Below are positions 47,705 to 59,289 of a DNA stretch of 64,000 nt, in pieces. The stretch comes from Kryptolebias marmoratus (Eukaryota; Chordata; Actinopteri; Cyprinodontiformes; Rivulidae), in NCBI RefSeq assembly GCF_001649575.2, contig NC_051439.1:15993705-16057704 (forward strand), in the 5' to 3' direction. The position numbers and the translations under genes are program-made. Position 1 is the first letter of the stretch. Every line of letters begins with the position of its first letter. Under the pieces are notes generated by a model. The model did not search any database, was not told where the DNA came from, and was given only the letters and a program-made list of their open reading frames with translations.

Positions 47705-48018
47705 TTCAAGAATTAGTCTCCCAGTAGCTAAATATGGTGGATGGCAGCCTGTATGTCTTTATCGGTATTATAGAGAAAACAGATGGAAGCAGAAGCATCA
47801 TCTTCGCTGTTACATCATTTGCTTCTGCATTTTCTGCAACATTAATCTCTGCTCCTGTCATTTCTCAAACCTTTACTCCAGAGATGAAGGAGACAGCATT
47901 GTTTGCTGTAATTTATCATGTGAGTTACACAGTATTGGCAGTCTCTCTGACTTACCGTTCCCATCATCGGAGACCTGGCCAAAGCACATGTTGTGCAGCC
48001 TCACAAACACCCAGTTAA
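47705..48018. other. Unassigned segment just before the dead LINE
   Basis: Open for 94 codons on + (47734-48018) with two hydrophobic runs, while on the minus strand a 48016-47961 reading (VRLHNMCFGQVSDDGNG) ends exactly at a GTAAGT. The two readings compete and neither matches a family I know. It may be part of an older element or a decayed gene. Confidence 0.25.
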
Positions 48019-48029
48019 TCTTTGTTTTT

Positions 48030-49590
48030 AACAGAGGCTTAAACATGATATTGGGATTACAGGAACAGCTTTAGAATGGTTTAAATCATATTTATTTGAT
48101 AGATTCCAGTTTGTAAATGTTGATAATGAATCGTCTTCATACATCACAGTTTGTCATGGAGTTCCTCAGGGTCCAGTGCTTGGACCAGTTCTCTATATAT
48201 GCTTCCATTAGGTAAAGTTATTACACAGCATGGGATACATTTTCATTGTTATACTGATGATACTCAGTTATATTTATCTATGAAACCTGATGAATCCAAT
48301 TAATTTCTTAGATTAAAAGTATGTTTTAAAGACATAAAAACCCAGATGACTAATTTTCTGCTTTTAAACTCAGACAAGACAGAGGTAGTGGTTTTTGGAC
48401 CTGAGCATCTTAGGAATAAACTTTGCAGCCTTTTACTTCCTCTGGATGGCATTAATTTGACCTCCAGTTCTAATGTACAGAACCATGGTGTTATTTTTTA
48501 ATCAGGCGGTCTTTTAACCCCCATCTTAAAAATACGACCAGGACTGCTTTCCTAAACCTGGATAGTATCACTAAAATATGAACATCTTGTCTCAAAATGA
48601 TGCAGAAAAACTTGTCCATGCATTTATCCCTTCTAAGCTGGATTATTGTAATTCTTTATTATGTGGGTGTCCAAAAATGTTTTTAAAAAGTTTCAATTGA
48701 TCCCAAATGCTGCTGTCAGAGTTCTGATGAGAGCTGGGAGGAGAGATCATATTTCTCTGGTTGTAGCTTCTCTCCATTGACTTCTTGTCAAATTCGGAAT
48801 ATAATTTAAAATCTTACTTCTAACATACAAAGCTCTCAACAACCAAGCTCCATCTTGTATTAAAGATCTTATTGTTCCATATTTTCCTAACAGAGCACTT
48901 CGCTTACAGACTGCAGGTTTACGTGTGGTTCCTAGAGTTTCTAAAACGGAAGGCAGAGCTTTCTGTTCTCAGGCTCCTCTCATATGGAATCAAATTCCAG
49001 TTTCTGTCCATGAGGCTGACACCCTGTCTACTTTTAAAAGCAGGCTTGAGACTTTCCCTTTTGATAAATCCTATAGTTAAGGTTGGGTTTCTTGAGCCAT
49101 CCCTTAGTCATGCTGCTTAGACTGTTGGAGGACAAATTGACCACATTTCCTCACTCTGCTGCTGTCTTTACTTGTTCTCCTCTCCAGGCTTGTATTTGTA
49201 ATTATTTCTATGATTAACACATTTTTCTTTGTCTTTCTTCCAGTAGAAACCACACCTGGACCAGTCATTCTGAGTTTGTCTGAGTCTCTTTCCGGTCCTC
49301 TCAAACCCCAGCCAGTCAAAGCAAATGGCCGCTCGTCCTGAGTCTGGTTCTGGTTCTGCTGGAGGTTTCTTCCTGTTAAAAGGGAGTTTTTCCTTTCCAC
49401 TGTTTCCAAAGTGCTGCTCAGGATGATAGACTGCGACGAAGTAAAGATTCAGTATGATCTGCTGGCTTCCTCAGATAGATCACTTTTACTAATTGGCTTT
49501 AATAATGTATGCAAATGTTTTTGATCTGTGCCCTGAGGTTACTTTTGTTGGAACTTGGCGCTTTATAAATAAACTGAACTAAACTGAATT
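48030..49590 (+). mobile_element. Dead 5'-truncated L2-type LINE
   Basis: Remains of the reverse transcriptase and 3' UTR of an L2-clade (Maui/UnaL2-like) LINE. Readable pieces in order: GITGTALEWFKSYL (about 48051), [12 protein letters not shown] (about 48152), [10 protein letters not shown] (48250-48279), LLLNSDKTEVVVFGPE (about 48362), then NAAVRVLMRAGRRDHISLV, NNQAPSCIKDLIVPY and QAPLIWNQIPVSV up to about 49070. These lie in different frames and are broken by several stops. The catalytic box reads YTDD instead of YADD. The 3' UTR has GGAGGTTTCTTCCTGTTAAA and AGGGAGTTTTTCCTT. The end has TTGGCGCTTTATAAATAAAC followed by decayed TGAAY repeats, the usual L2 tail. Confidence 0.9.
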
Positions 49591-49594
49591 TTAA

Positions 49595-50925
49595 CTATTA
49601 ACTATCTATTTAAATAAACAGTTGTTAAAGCCTTTTTTAGAATTATGAAAAAAAGTTGCTCAAGATTCCTTTTTAAACACGCAGCAGTTCCAGTTTCAGT
49701 AAGTCGACGTGAATCATCTCTGCTGATGATTTACTAAAAGGCGAACCCACGTTGTTGATGCAGTACGATTTGTAGACAAGCTGCAGCCTGACTGTAAAAC
49801 ATGTGCAAAGTGATTTACAGCTGCATCCATGAAAGCGTGTGGAAGGCATTTCAGCTGTGGACATTATGAGTCATGGAGCCCAGTCGGCTTTTAGGTCCTT
49901 CCTTCACAGGTAGCGTTTCACCGAGGAAAGGCTGGTTTTTATGCTTCATTTAAAAAGACAACACTTTGAGGCAGACAAAGAAACCTTTAGTTTTACTGAG
50001 GCTTTGGTTACAAAACACATATTTATTCTGGTAACTTTACAGACATAAATGAAAGGAGACATCAGTTCATTACATCCTCTAACAACATATGCCTTCATTT
50101 ATGGAGGTTCTGCCTTTTTATTGACAAATGTAGTGGATGAAGTGCACTTCAGTTCACCGTATGCTGCTTTCTTAAAGCGTTTCAGTGCTTTAATTTAAAT
50201 ACATCAAGAAAAAAAATGTTTGCATAAATCTAAATGAGAAATAGCACCAATTAAAGTTAACTACAGGACAACACAGAAATGAGCCATGAAGAACATACCC
50301 TCATTTTTTTTTCCATCTATAAATGTCAAGCTTGAGGAAACAGAAACGCTGTTTGGAGTCAATAAACATGTGAAAGGTAAGATTTTACAAGGGTATGCAT
50401 TAAGCTGATGTCCCATTAAGACTAATGTGTCCTATTTCTTTTATGTGCAGTCATTACAGTAAATATGTCATTAAATATATCAAATAAAGTTTTTTCTAAG
50501 GCTTTATTAGTCAAAAAAAATATTATTCATTCCCCTGAATGTATTACAGCCTTATGTGAGTAATATGTTCCTACAAAGTCTTTGGAGATTGGTATTGGGT
50601 CACCAGAGGAAACTGTCACCTGTGTTTAATAAAACCATCCATTAGCATTAACACCAACCACGACAATGCTCGTTAATCATCCCCTTAGAATAAGCATTGC
50701 ATTTATTTGTCTTTTATTTTAAGATTGCATTCAAAAGGTCACATCCTGGTCATTCATTTTGTTAACTGTTTGTCAGTATATGTGTTGGTCACACTTTATC
50801 AGCCTCTTGTTTGTAAATATAACCACACACATTAAAAAAAAACAAAACTTTATCACATCATACAGTAATTAAGGAGGCCAACAGGTACTGATATAACTAA
50901 ATTAACTTGAGCATTCTTGTGTGTG
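49595..50925. other. Intergenic stretch, no gene recognised
   Basis: AT-rich sequence between two LINE remnants. No motif or repeat stands out. Confidence 0.45.
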
Positions 50926-50928
50926 TGG

Positions 50929-51310
50929 ATCATGACTGAAAGAAGGAGATCCTGGATACAAGTGGTTTAAATGACCTTCCTCTGTAAAGTGGATTGGCTA
51001 AGCCAAGGAGCTGCAGCAACCTGAGCGAGATCGAAGTGGAGCCACTGCTCCTCCAATTCAAAAAGGAGTCAGCTGAAGTTGTTTCTGGCATCTGGATGCC
51101 TCCCAAATGCTTCCCTCCCACTAGGAGGAGACCCCGGGGCAGACCCAGAACTCCATGGAGGGATTAGGTATCCTATCTGGTCTGGGAATGTCTTGGGATC
51201 CCTCAGAAGGAGCTAAAGTGGGTTCCTGAGTAGAATAATGTCTTGGTTTTCCTCCTGAACGTGTTACATCTGTGACCTGACAGCAGCAGAAAATGGATGA
51301 ATGGATGTTT
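50929..51310 (+). mobile_element. RTE-like LINE, 3' end fragment, decayed
   Basis: Translated in pieces on + it gives MTERRRSWIQ, EVEPLLLQF-like and TRRRPRGRPRTPWRD, the C-terminal region of a fish RTE-like LINE, with stops between. The nucleotide tail GCAGAAAATGGATGAATGGATG is the familiar GGAT-type end. Only the last part of the element is present. The minus-strand open frames over it (50930-51121 and 51121-51393) are shadows. Confidence 0.8.
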
Positions 51311-51314
51311 CGTT

Positions 51315-51995
51315 GTTTCTTTGCTTGTTTTTCCATTGCAGCCAAATTGGTAGACTTGAAAATGAGAAGTTTTTTAAATGCTTTCAGTATCAAGATCTTA
51401 TTTTAAGGTTAAGTCTAATCTCTAAAGAGTAGTTAAAATAAATCATATTTAGGAGATTTATCTCGAATGTTGACAAGTACAGGGTGGTGCAGCATTTCAA
51501 AATCATCCCAATGGGCTCCTTTCTGAACACAAAGCTGTTTAGTTTGGCCTTACAGCTGTGAAACTCTTGTTAAATAAGTCAAGAGAGGTTTTGAAAAATT
51601 GCAAATGGCTTAAAGTCCCCATGAAACCACCAATAGTCCTATTTGACATTCCATATTTAAAATTTTCGCAGAGTGGAAGTAGTTGATTTTCTCCTTATAA
51701 AGCCCAGTTTCCCTTGATTTGTTTAGCTCACTATTCTACACCAACTATTTGCATTTGCACCCAAATTCTCACCACATAAGGAGCATCTTTTAAAGATTTA
51801 CAGAAAGTGACAAACTGTTACAAAGCATTAGTAATATCTACAGTTTGATTTCCCCAGAAGAAAGATTTTAACATAAAGTTTGATTTAATTGGAAATTTAA
51901 GAAGTTAAATCAATAAGACAAAAAAAAAAACCCCACCCCAATACATAACTTTTGTTACTGGTCTGCTTAAATTGTGATTTTACTGACAAACAACA
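51315..51995. other. Intergenic stretch, no gene recognised
   Basis: AT-rich spacer between the RTE-like fragment and the solo LTR. A poly-A tract lies at 51920-51931. Nothing else is seen. Confidence 0.45.
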
Positions 51996-51998
51996 ATG

Positions 51999-52435
51999 TG
52001 TCAGGTGTGGGGGAGAAGGGGGCAAACCCAGTGTGCAAACTGATCTTTGGAAAATAAATAAATTTATTTTAAATTAAAGATGACCAAAAACAAAGGCTGA
52101 CGTGGCAGCAAAACTAAACGTAACAAAATCCTAACAGGAGCAAAACAGTGACAGCGCATGAAGCGACAATGAACCAGAAGGGAAGAAAATGAGCAGGTTT
52201 TAAAACAGAGGGTAATTAGGGGAAGTGGGCACAGGTGAGTGATTACAACTAGGATCAGGTGAAGATGAGCGTGGCAGGAAAACAAGCGACTGACTGAGGA
52301 GAAGTGAATGATGACATGAAACAAAGACAGAATTAAACCCAGAGTAAACATAAAGGCAACCACACAACAAAATACAAGACACAAATAAACCCAAACATAA
52401 ACATGAAGAGCAACAATAACCCCTAAATCCTGACA
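51999..52435 (-). mobile_element. Solo LTR, 437 bases, with 5-base target-site duplication
   Basis: Begins TGTCAGG at 51999-52005 and ends CCTGACA at 52429-52435, exact inverted repeats of the TG...CA type. The five bases on each side are identical (CAATG at 51994-51998 and 52436-52440), a perfect target duplication. The interior has an AATAAA signal on both strands near 52050-52070 and no gag, pol or second LTR, so it is best read as a solo LTR left by recombination between the two LTRs of a retrotransposon. Orientation (minus) is inferred from the TGTCAGG...CCTGACA layout and the A/T signal close to the other end, and is less certain. The long minus-strand open frame over it (52064-52489) is not a gene. 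Confidence 0.8.
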
Positions 52436-52444
52436 CAATGATCT

Positions 52445-53145
52445 CATTTCTCCTGACACCTCATCCCAAAGCTGCAATAAATAAAACAACTATAAACAAA
52501 AACTGTTATTAATAATGTCTGAGACTGTTTTGGTTTTTTACTCCCGTGAGTGTAGAACAAAAACAATTCCCACTGGCTCGAGCACAAAAGATTTAAACAT
52601 AGCCTTTAAAGACCAAAGAAATTATGACTAGACATTCCTCAAGCCACAACGCAGGGCACGGAAACAAACCATGTTTGCCCCTTGATTTTTGGCACAAATT
52701 GACTAAACGTGTGCTATTTTCAGTTTTACAAGCTCCATCCTAATGGTAAATTAGAGTGTGAGTCAGGATGTGCTATTCAAGCGGGGGATAATGAGAAGCA
52801 TTCCCCAACACTGCAGCTGACTGAAAGCCAGCAGACTGCTAACCGCTCTCTGAATGTATACATGATGTCATGTGAAGACAGATTCAATAATCAGCATCTG
52901 ATCCTTGGACATGGGCCTGCGACCAACCGGAGGAGGGAACATTTGGCCCCTGAAAACATTTAAACCACAATTATAACGTGCAGTAACCCTCTATAATAGT
53001 GATAACAGGGGATTGTATTATAATTTTTAAGCCAGTAACATTTAGGTCATGTACCAAGAAAGTGCCAAATGTTTTTTCCTTGTCAGACATTAAAATTGCA
53101 ATCAGCTGCAGGCAGTTTTTCAAAACCTAGAATAGCATATTCACA
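52445..53145. other. Intergenic stretch, no gene recognised
   Basis: No gene, repeat or motif that I can support. A + open frame at 52709-52963 has no family feature. Confidence 0.4.
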
Positions 53146-53150
53146 TTACT

Positions 53151-53530
53151 TTAAAGGCCTTCCATTCCATGAAGGAATGCATAGCACTGCCTTTCATGCC
53201 AGAATTTTAAACCAGGATCATCCTTTGCTGAAAACAGAGCTATAACCATTTTGGTCAAGCCTTGTAAATAACATTATGCACAATCTCATGCTATATTGTG
53301 AGATCTCACAAGACTTGATTGTGCACAAAGTACATGTTGAGCATGACTCTCAGAAACTACCACACCAGACTTTTGCTTAATGTCTGTAAAATTGACTAAG
53401 GCTGATTTGCTGTGACAACTATTTTGAAATGACTCCAACTATTGTAGAGTTTTAAATGTGCAGCCAATAATCACTTCCTGAGAGTTTCACAAAAAATCCA
53501 TTCAGTGATTCCATGAGATATTTTGCTAAC
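53151..53530 (-). repeat. Palindrome-end family, near-complete copy
   Basis: Most complete copy in the window, in reverse orientation. On the minus strand it runs TGTTAGCAAAATATCTCATG, GTGAAACTCTCAGGAAGTGA, TCAATTTTACAGACATTAAG, GTGTGGTAGTTTCTGAGAG, GACCAAAATGGTTATAGCTC, GATGATCCTGGTTTAAAATT and GCATTCCTTCATGGAATGGA, then AGGCCTTTAAA. About 380 bases with no open frame, so the family is non-autonomous. Confidence 0.8.
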
Positions 53531-53587
53531 ACACAGTTATGGTTCATGCAACCGTTAGTCCATACATTTTTAAACAAAAATCTTGCA

Positions 53588-53785
53588 CAATGTGTAGAGC
53601 CCAGACTGTTTGTTGAGGCTTCAGTCTCAGCTGTGATCACACTAAATTTTAGCTTAGTATCTGTAGAACTGGCTGAGTTAGCAACATTTTTGTATTTGCT
53701 AAGTTTGCATAGTGGTAGGTGTCATCTTGAATGGGTTTGACTCTAAAACGCATTAAGTCATCCAATAATTACTTTCTGCAATTTC
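53588..53785 (-). repeat. Palindrome-end family, second partial copy next to the first
   Basis: On the minus strand: GCAGAAAGTAATTATTGGAT, CCATTCAAGATGAC, CTAACTCAGCCAGTTCTACA and ACTAAGCTAAAATTTAGTGTG. It represents the middle of the family only and has the same orientation as the neighbouring copy, so it may derive from nested insertion or a local duplication. Confidence 0.6.
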
Positions 53786-53789
53786 AGCA

Positions 53790-54300
53790 AAGTCTGTCCG
53801 GTGGAGTATGAGGTATTTTAGTAGCACATATACACACACACCTTCAGTGGTGGCAATAATAACAACGGATCGAATGTGTTTTCTCCACTTTCTTTTCTTT
53901 TTAGTAACAATGACCTCAACATGTAACAAGTAGAAAGAGTAAAAAGTCAAAGAGCTCAGACCACCAACACAGCTTGTGGTGCTCTTTGTTCAGTTGTGTG
54001 ACCTCAGTGGCCACCAGAACCGTAAAATCCTGAGTACAACTGGCCCGAGGCTCACATGTTGCTGAGTGGCACTTTTGTGGTTGTGGTTTTTTATGGGCAG
54101 ACAGTATTCAGAGAGAGAGAGAGAGAGAATTTGGTCATGCTTCTCATTCTCATCATAGAAGCCAGAACAACGAATGTTTCTCTGTCTTAGGAGCAGAATT
54201 TGGCATTACTTGTGTAACAGCTTGTAATCTTTTTTTCTTTTTTGCAACTGAAATGTTCAAGTGAAAAATAAAATGCAGAGACCTGGTTAAAGTAGTGCAG
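53790..54300. other. Spacer without recognised gene
   Basis: Contains a short (GA)n run at about 54112-54128. Nothing else is supported. Confidence 0.4.
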
Positions 54301-54306
54301 TCGTGT

Positions 54307-54480
54307 CCAGTCCTGGTCCTGGAGGGCCACTATCCTGCATGTTTTCAATGTTTCTCTGCTGTGACACACCTGATTTGAATGATTGGGTGATTAACAGGCT
54401 TCTGCAAACCTGGAGACCTTCTGAAGAGCAGAGGAACAACTAAAACATGCAGGATAGTGGCCCTCCAGGACCAGGATTGG
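54307..54480. mobile_element. Short inverted-repeat element (MITE, hAT-like)
   Basis: The 35 bases at 54311-54345 (starting TCCTGGTCCTGGAGGGCC) are an exact reverse complement of 54442-54476. With a few more bases on each side the arms are 39 bases with one mismatch. The 96-base centre has no coding capacity. TAGTGCAG at 54293-54300 and TAGTGTAT at 54481-54488 may be a diverged 8-base target duplication if the element begins at 54301, which would fit hAT transposons. I recall related GGTCCTGGAGGGCCAC elements as common in fish. Confidence 0.85.
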
Positions 54481-54489
54481 TAGTGTATG

Positions 54490-57400
54490 TGAATTAGGGT
54501 AAAATGTCTACATTCTTCTAGAAAAAAAAGATGCAATTGTGTAAGTTTGGACTGTAAATCTGACAGTACTGGTCAATGCCAGATGAACTGGTCACACATT
54601 AGTTTCAAAGGCAAGAAGAAATGTCCACCTGATGTTGTAATAACCCTCCTGAGTGGGACTACATTGCCTCATTTCTCCAGGAGAAGTGTTGGTTATCTCT
54701 GTCATCTCCTCTCCTCTTTCCTTTAAGTTGATTTATCTGTTATAGTGTCATAGATATGCTGAAAATCTTTAAATGAAAGCAGACACAATAGCTTCGAGTG
54801 GTCTATAAATTGATTAGTTCCAAAAAAATAAAAACAGGCTAAGAAAGCAGAAAAACAAAAGCATCAAGGTCTTGCAGAATGTTTTAAATTACCAAACCAC
54901 TTCGAGGCAAAACAGTAACTCTGGTCAATTCCAAAAATGATTTTAACTGTTTATCGGTGCACAATGAAGAAATAGAGTAAAGATGTCTGGATAGAGACAA
55001 ACTTTGTCTAGACGGAGAAATATTTAGTTTTGTTGGTCCAGCAAACACAAAGCAGCCTGAACATTTAGTATACTTCTACTTAAGGCTTGAGGCGTTGAAC
55101 GTAAACATAGTATTCGGTCTTTTCATCTTTAATTTTTTCCAACTCATGAGGATAAATAATATTTCTCAGCTGACAAACTCTCCCCTCCGTTCACCTGCTA
55201 TGTGTCAGTCTGTTTGCTGATTGGTGGCAAACATCAGAGGGATTATGAGAGCTTTTGCAATGAAAACATCTGCAGCTGCTGTTACAAAAACAACAACAAA
55301 AAAAACCACACATTTATGAGGATCGTAAAATAAAAGACCCAAAACAATGCAGCAGGCCAAATCAATAAACACTAAAATAATAAAACACATGAGCTTAAAA
55401 ATACTGAAAATCTGCATGAAGCTGAGGGAAGAAAGCATTTTAGGAACTCATCATAATTTATCCCTTTATTAACCATATATCTATTTGGTTTTTGATCATG
55501 AATGCTTTAAAATATTTATAATTACTTATGAATACAAGTATCTATTAACTGACCTGAACTTGGTTAACCCTTATACTGAGGAATGGTTTACCTGTTTCCA
55601 ACGATCCTCTTATTTATACAGGAGCCTTTTTAAAATAAAGGCACAAAAGCAAACGTGCACAGACCTGGACCTTGGATTTTGCTGTAAGAACAATGTTCAG
55701 TGTCGTGCTTCCTCTATTTCTTCTTAAAACATAGAGGAGAGTTTTGGTTTTTCACAGACGGGAGTCCTAATCCCTCAGTCTGCATCATCCCTCAAAAAAA
55801 AGGGTTCAAAGTAATTAGGAAAAAATCTTTGGTTTCTGCTTCTGAATGCTGCAGCGGCTTAAATAAAGTCTTCCAAACCTCAGTCTGATGTTTCGGCTCA
55901 TTTGGAGAGGAGATAAATGACTGCATTATCGTTTGAAGCAGACAAAAAAAAGCATAATTCCTGGCAGGGATTCTTTGATTGAGGGTATTGTGCCCCAATG
56001 GTTTATAGTATAATGATAGGGAGAGCTTTTATATTTCAATCAAAGAAAAAAACCACAAATGTCTAAAGATGTAAAACAGGAGCTGGTTTGCAGGGAAAGC
56101 TTATAGTCACTCATCTTTTGTATCTTTACCTTGATCATAACAGCTGAATTAAGTTGTTTCCTGTAGACAAAACATTACAATTAGACACATTGCCATAGAA
56201 TCTGTCACAGCCCTTATGACAAAACTAAACTTTTAAGTCAGTCTTGCATGACATACAGTAATTTCCTTTTTTGTTTTTTTTGTTGTTTACTCAAAAGCCT
56301 GCAGGTTTTGTTTTTTTCAAATTAAAGAGTCACCCTTATCCTGGACATGAAGGCAGCAAACATTGACAATTACCAATAAAATGTAATTTATTCCATCTGC
56401 TTTCAGTATTTATGATACTTAAAGACATCAAACGATTTTAAAGCAATGAGAACCTTTTTTTTTTTTTTTCCACAGTTCAGTTGCTGTAAAAGAACCAAAC
56501 CACAAATAATGCAAGTATCCAGATCAGGTTTGCATCATGTTGAAAGATTAATGCCAGAGAAACTTACAGTCCTCTGCTTTCCCATTAAAGGAAAAAAAAT
56601 GTTTTACTGGAAACTAACAAAATAGTTCCTCTAAACACTTTCCAGTGATTCTTGATTTCTTCTGATGTGGAAGATGATTATCACAAATCCATAAATGTAC
56701 ATTTAGAAGGTGTTTTAAGTGAGCAGAAAGAGGGGTCTATTGCTAAACATTTTTTAAATACTGAGCTGTGTTTGACCAGGGTGTATGCAACAAAACCTGC
56801 TGCCTTTGTAACAAAATCCCAAAGTTAGGCGATCAAAGTCCAGCAAGCTCAGAGCATTCAATAAAAGTAGACCCTGCATCGTAATATCAACACCTTTTTC
56901 AACTATTACTGTAAAGAGCGAAAAATAAAGTCACCCCTTCCTCATAAACTGTCTCGCTACAGAAAATTCAAGCTCCAAACTTTTTTATAAAAGATGGAAA
57001 ATTTGAGTAAATGAGGAGCATCCAGTGGAAAAAAGTTCCGTCCGTGGCTTTAACCTCCCTAATTGAAGCAGACAGTGCCTGACTGCACAGACAAGGATCC
57101 CATTTTCTGTCCTCACTAAGCAGACATGGCAGACTTTCAGGCCATGAATAAATAAATCAATAACAGCTCGGAGGTGTAAAACATCTTCAGACTGCCAAAG
57201 TAGACTTTTCACAGCCACCTCGTTCAGCAGAAAGCAGACATAACATTCGACACAAAATGCCTTGAAATGTAAAGAAAAGGAAAGTTCTGTGAGAACATCT
57301 CTGTTGGCCGGACGGGTGGGTTTAAAATAGGAGCAAAGCTTGTGTCTCTTTCCGTCTTTCAGCCAGATTTGTTTTTCCAACTTTATGCTGTCCTCTCTCA

Positions 57401-58980
57401 ATGGTGAACTGTTAAGTGTCATCATCTTTCCATCATTTATCATGTGGGGTGCGAGTATTCCACGGTTTTCATTTAAAACAAAATCTTCCTTTCAGTTTTA
57501 AGTCATGGTTGAATTACGTTCTTCTCAAGCAGACGGGAAAAATCATTATTTGAGTTAGTGGACTTTAATTTTGTTACAAATAGGTTTTAGTTTTACTTTT
57601 ATGCTTTCCAAAGCATTTACTGGTTCAAGGGAAACTTGAGTTTAGCAAATCAGCCTCACACCTGTGAAGCAAAGCATTTTTATAAAGCTAATGAATGGTG
57701 ACAGGTGCAGCCCATTGAACGCATATGAGTGTGGCCACCCTGGGTTAATTAAAGCTGCTCTTGGCAATTTTAAAAGAATGTTTTGACAGGCTTCTCTTAC
57801 CTGCTTTGAATGTAGCATTTTAGCTTGTACAAACTGAAAATGTAGACATGGCTGAAACAGAGCTTTTGAAATGGACTCACTTCAAGCAAAGCTGAAAAGC
57901 TGGATGAAGATCCTGTGTGCAACAAGACTTCCTGACTTTCAGCCACACAGCTAATGGCTGACTGAACTTTTCCAGTCACTTGGCAGCGTCACCGCTTCTC
58001 CAACAAGGAGGCGAATCATCATGAACTTGGTCTCAGTGGCTGAAACGGTGACACATCCAGTCAGAGGATTTCTGGTGAAAGATCCAGCCCAGTGACTCAG
58101 TAGACGAGAGGACATTTCTTCTGTGACTCACTGGCCGAGCTGCAATCTTGAACTTAATGTGAAAGTCAAAAGAATTTGATGTGTAATCATCGGTCCTATT
58201 AGTCTTAATAAGTTATATCTACATAAAAGCCAGACTGTCACAGTCTTTCAGATATAAACTCCCGACGGGACAAAGGGACAGAAGAAATCAAACTAAAAGC
58301 ATATGCTAAAATCTGGAATGATATTCAGGCACATCTTGAGCTACAGCTAGCATTGGGTAATGATTAACACATGGGGAGCAGTGTGTTCTCACAGATAGGT
58401 GAGGTAAATATCACAATAGATCCAGTATTTGAATGATGAATGGGGGGTGGTCTGCCTTGCTTTTGGCGATGTGCTGACTGTCCATGACGTGACCAAGACC
58501 AGAGCACCGACTCAAGGCTAGATATGTAATTTTCTGGCTGCCAACAGGAAAACCGAGGCCTAAATCTGAGTCATGTTTGCCAAGAAAGCATCCAACACAC
58601 ACTTTTGTTTGACATTCTTTCTTTTTTACTGGCAGTATTCAAAGTCCTAAAGCCAGTTTTGCAGTGAGGACGTAAAGTAGTTGTTGGGTTTTTTTGCCCC
58701 TTAGATAAACGTGTGCCTTCTTCTATTAGAAATTGTGTGAATACTGTACAATTTCCCAAAGAATGACAGTAAAGTGACTACACCTGACAACAATGAGAAC
58801 AATCCAGCCTGTTAGTTAAGCACGTCACCTAAAAAATACAGAAAAACCTCACCAGAGGATGGTCTGATCCAATTTTCTGTTACTTAATAGTAAAGAACAC
58901 CTTCTTTATTCATGTATCAATGCATTCTTTATGAGTCTATTTGTTTTCCATATTTTTTTCCCCTTGATTTTTCTTTTATT
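54490..58980. other. Intergenic stretch, no gene recognised
   Basis: AT-rich, with T runs at about 56457-56470. The longest minus open frame (56985-57443, 152 codons) has no leader, domain or splice context and lies in the length range expected by chance in a window this size. No other structure seen. Confidence 0.4.
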
Positions 58981-58989
58981 TAGAGATTC

Positions 58990-59285
58990 CTTAGAGATCT
59001 CTGTTGCTCAGATTCCCTCCTGTATTATTGGTTTTAGTTTTCCTCAGTCATCATAGCCTTTAGTTTTCACACCTGCTCATTCTCCACACCTGTTCCTTCT
59101 CAGTAATCACATCTCTCAGTACTTAAAGTCTCTGCTTCGGCTCATTGTGCTTTCTTCTTGACTTTGGGCTGCTGCTTGGACAGTCTTTTTATTTCATTAC
59201 TGAAGTTTTATTTATTTATCTGTTTTATTCTGCTTTTCCACCTCTGTGTCTGCACTTTAGTCCTACTAAACACCACATTCTGACA
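58990..59285 (+). repeat. Probable degenerate LTR fragment (right end)
   Basis: T-rich sequence ending in CCACCTCTGTGTCTGCACTT, TAGTCCTACTAAACACCAC and ATTCTGACA at 59277-59285. This composition and the TGACA end resemble the 3' ends of fish LTRs and the solo LTR at 51999-52435. I could not find a matching left end or a target duplication. Confidence 0.35.
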
Positions 59286-59289
59286 GAGT

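Noticed and set aside
52064..52489. 141-codon minus-strand open frame, Leu/Cys/Val-rich
   Set aside because: It lies over the solo LTR and crosses its boundary; the biased reading comes from CA/GA-rich sequence and is not a membrane protein.
56985..57443. 152-codon minus-strand open frame
   Set aside because: A rough estimate from stop-codon frequency gives about one such frame by chance in a window this size. No leader, domain or splice signals.
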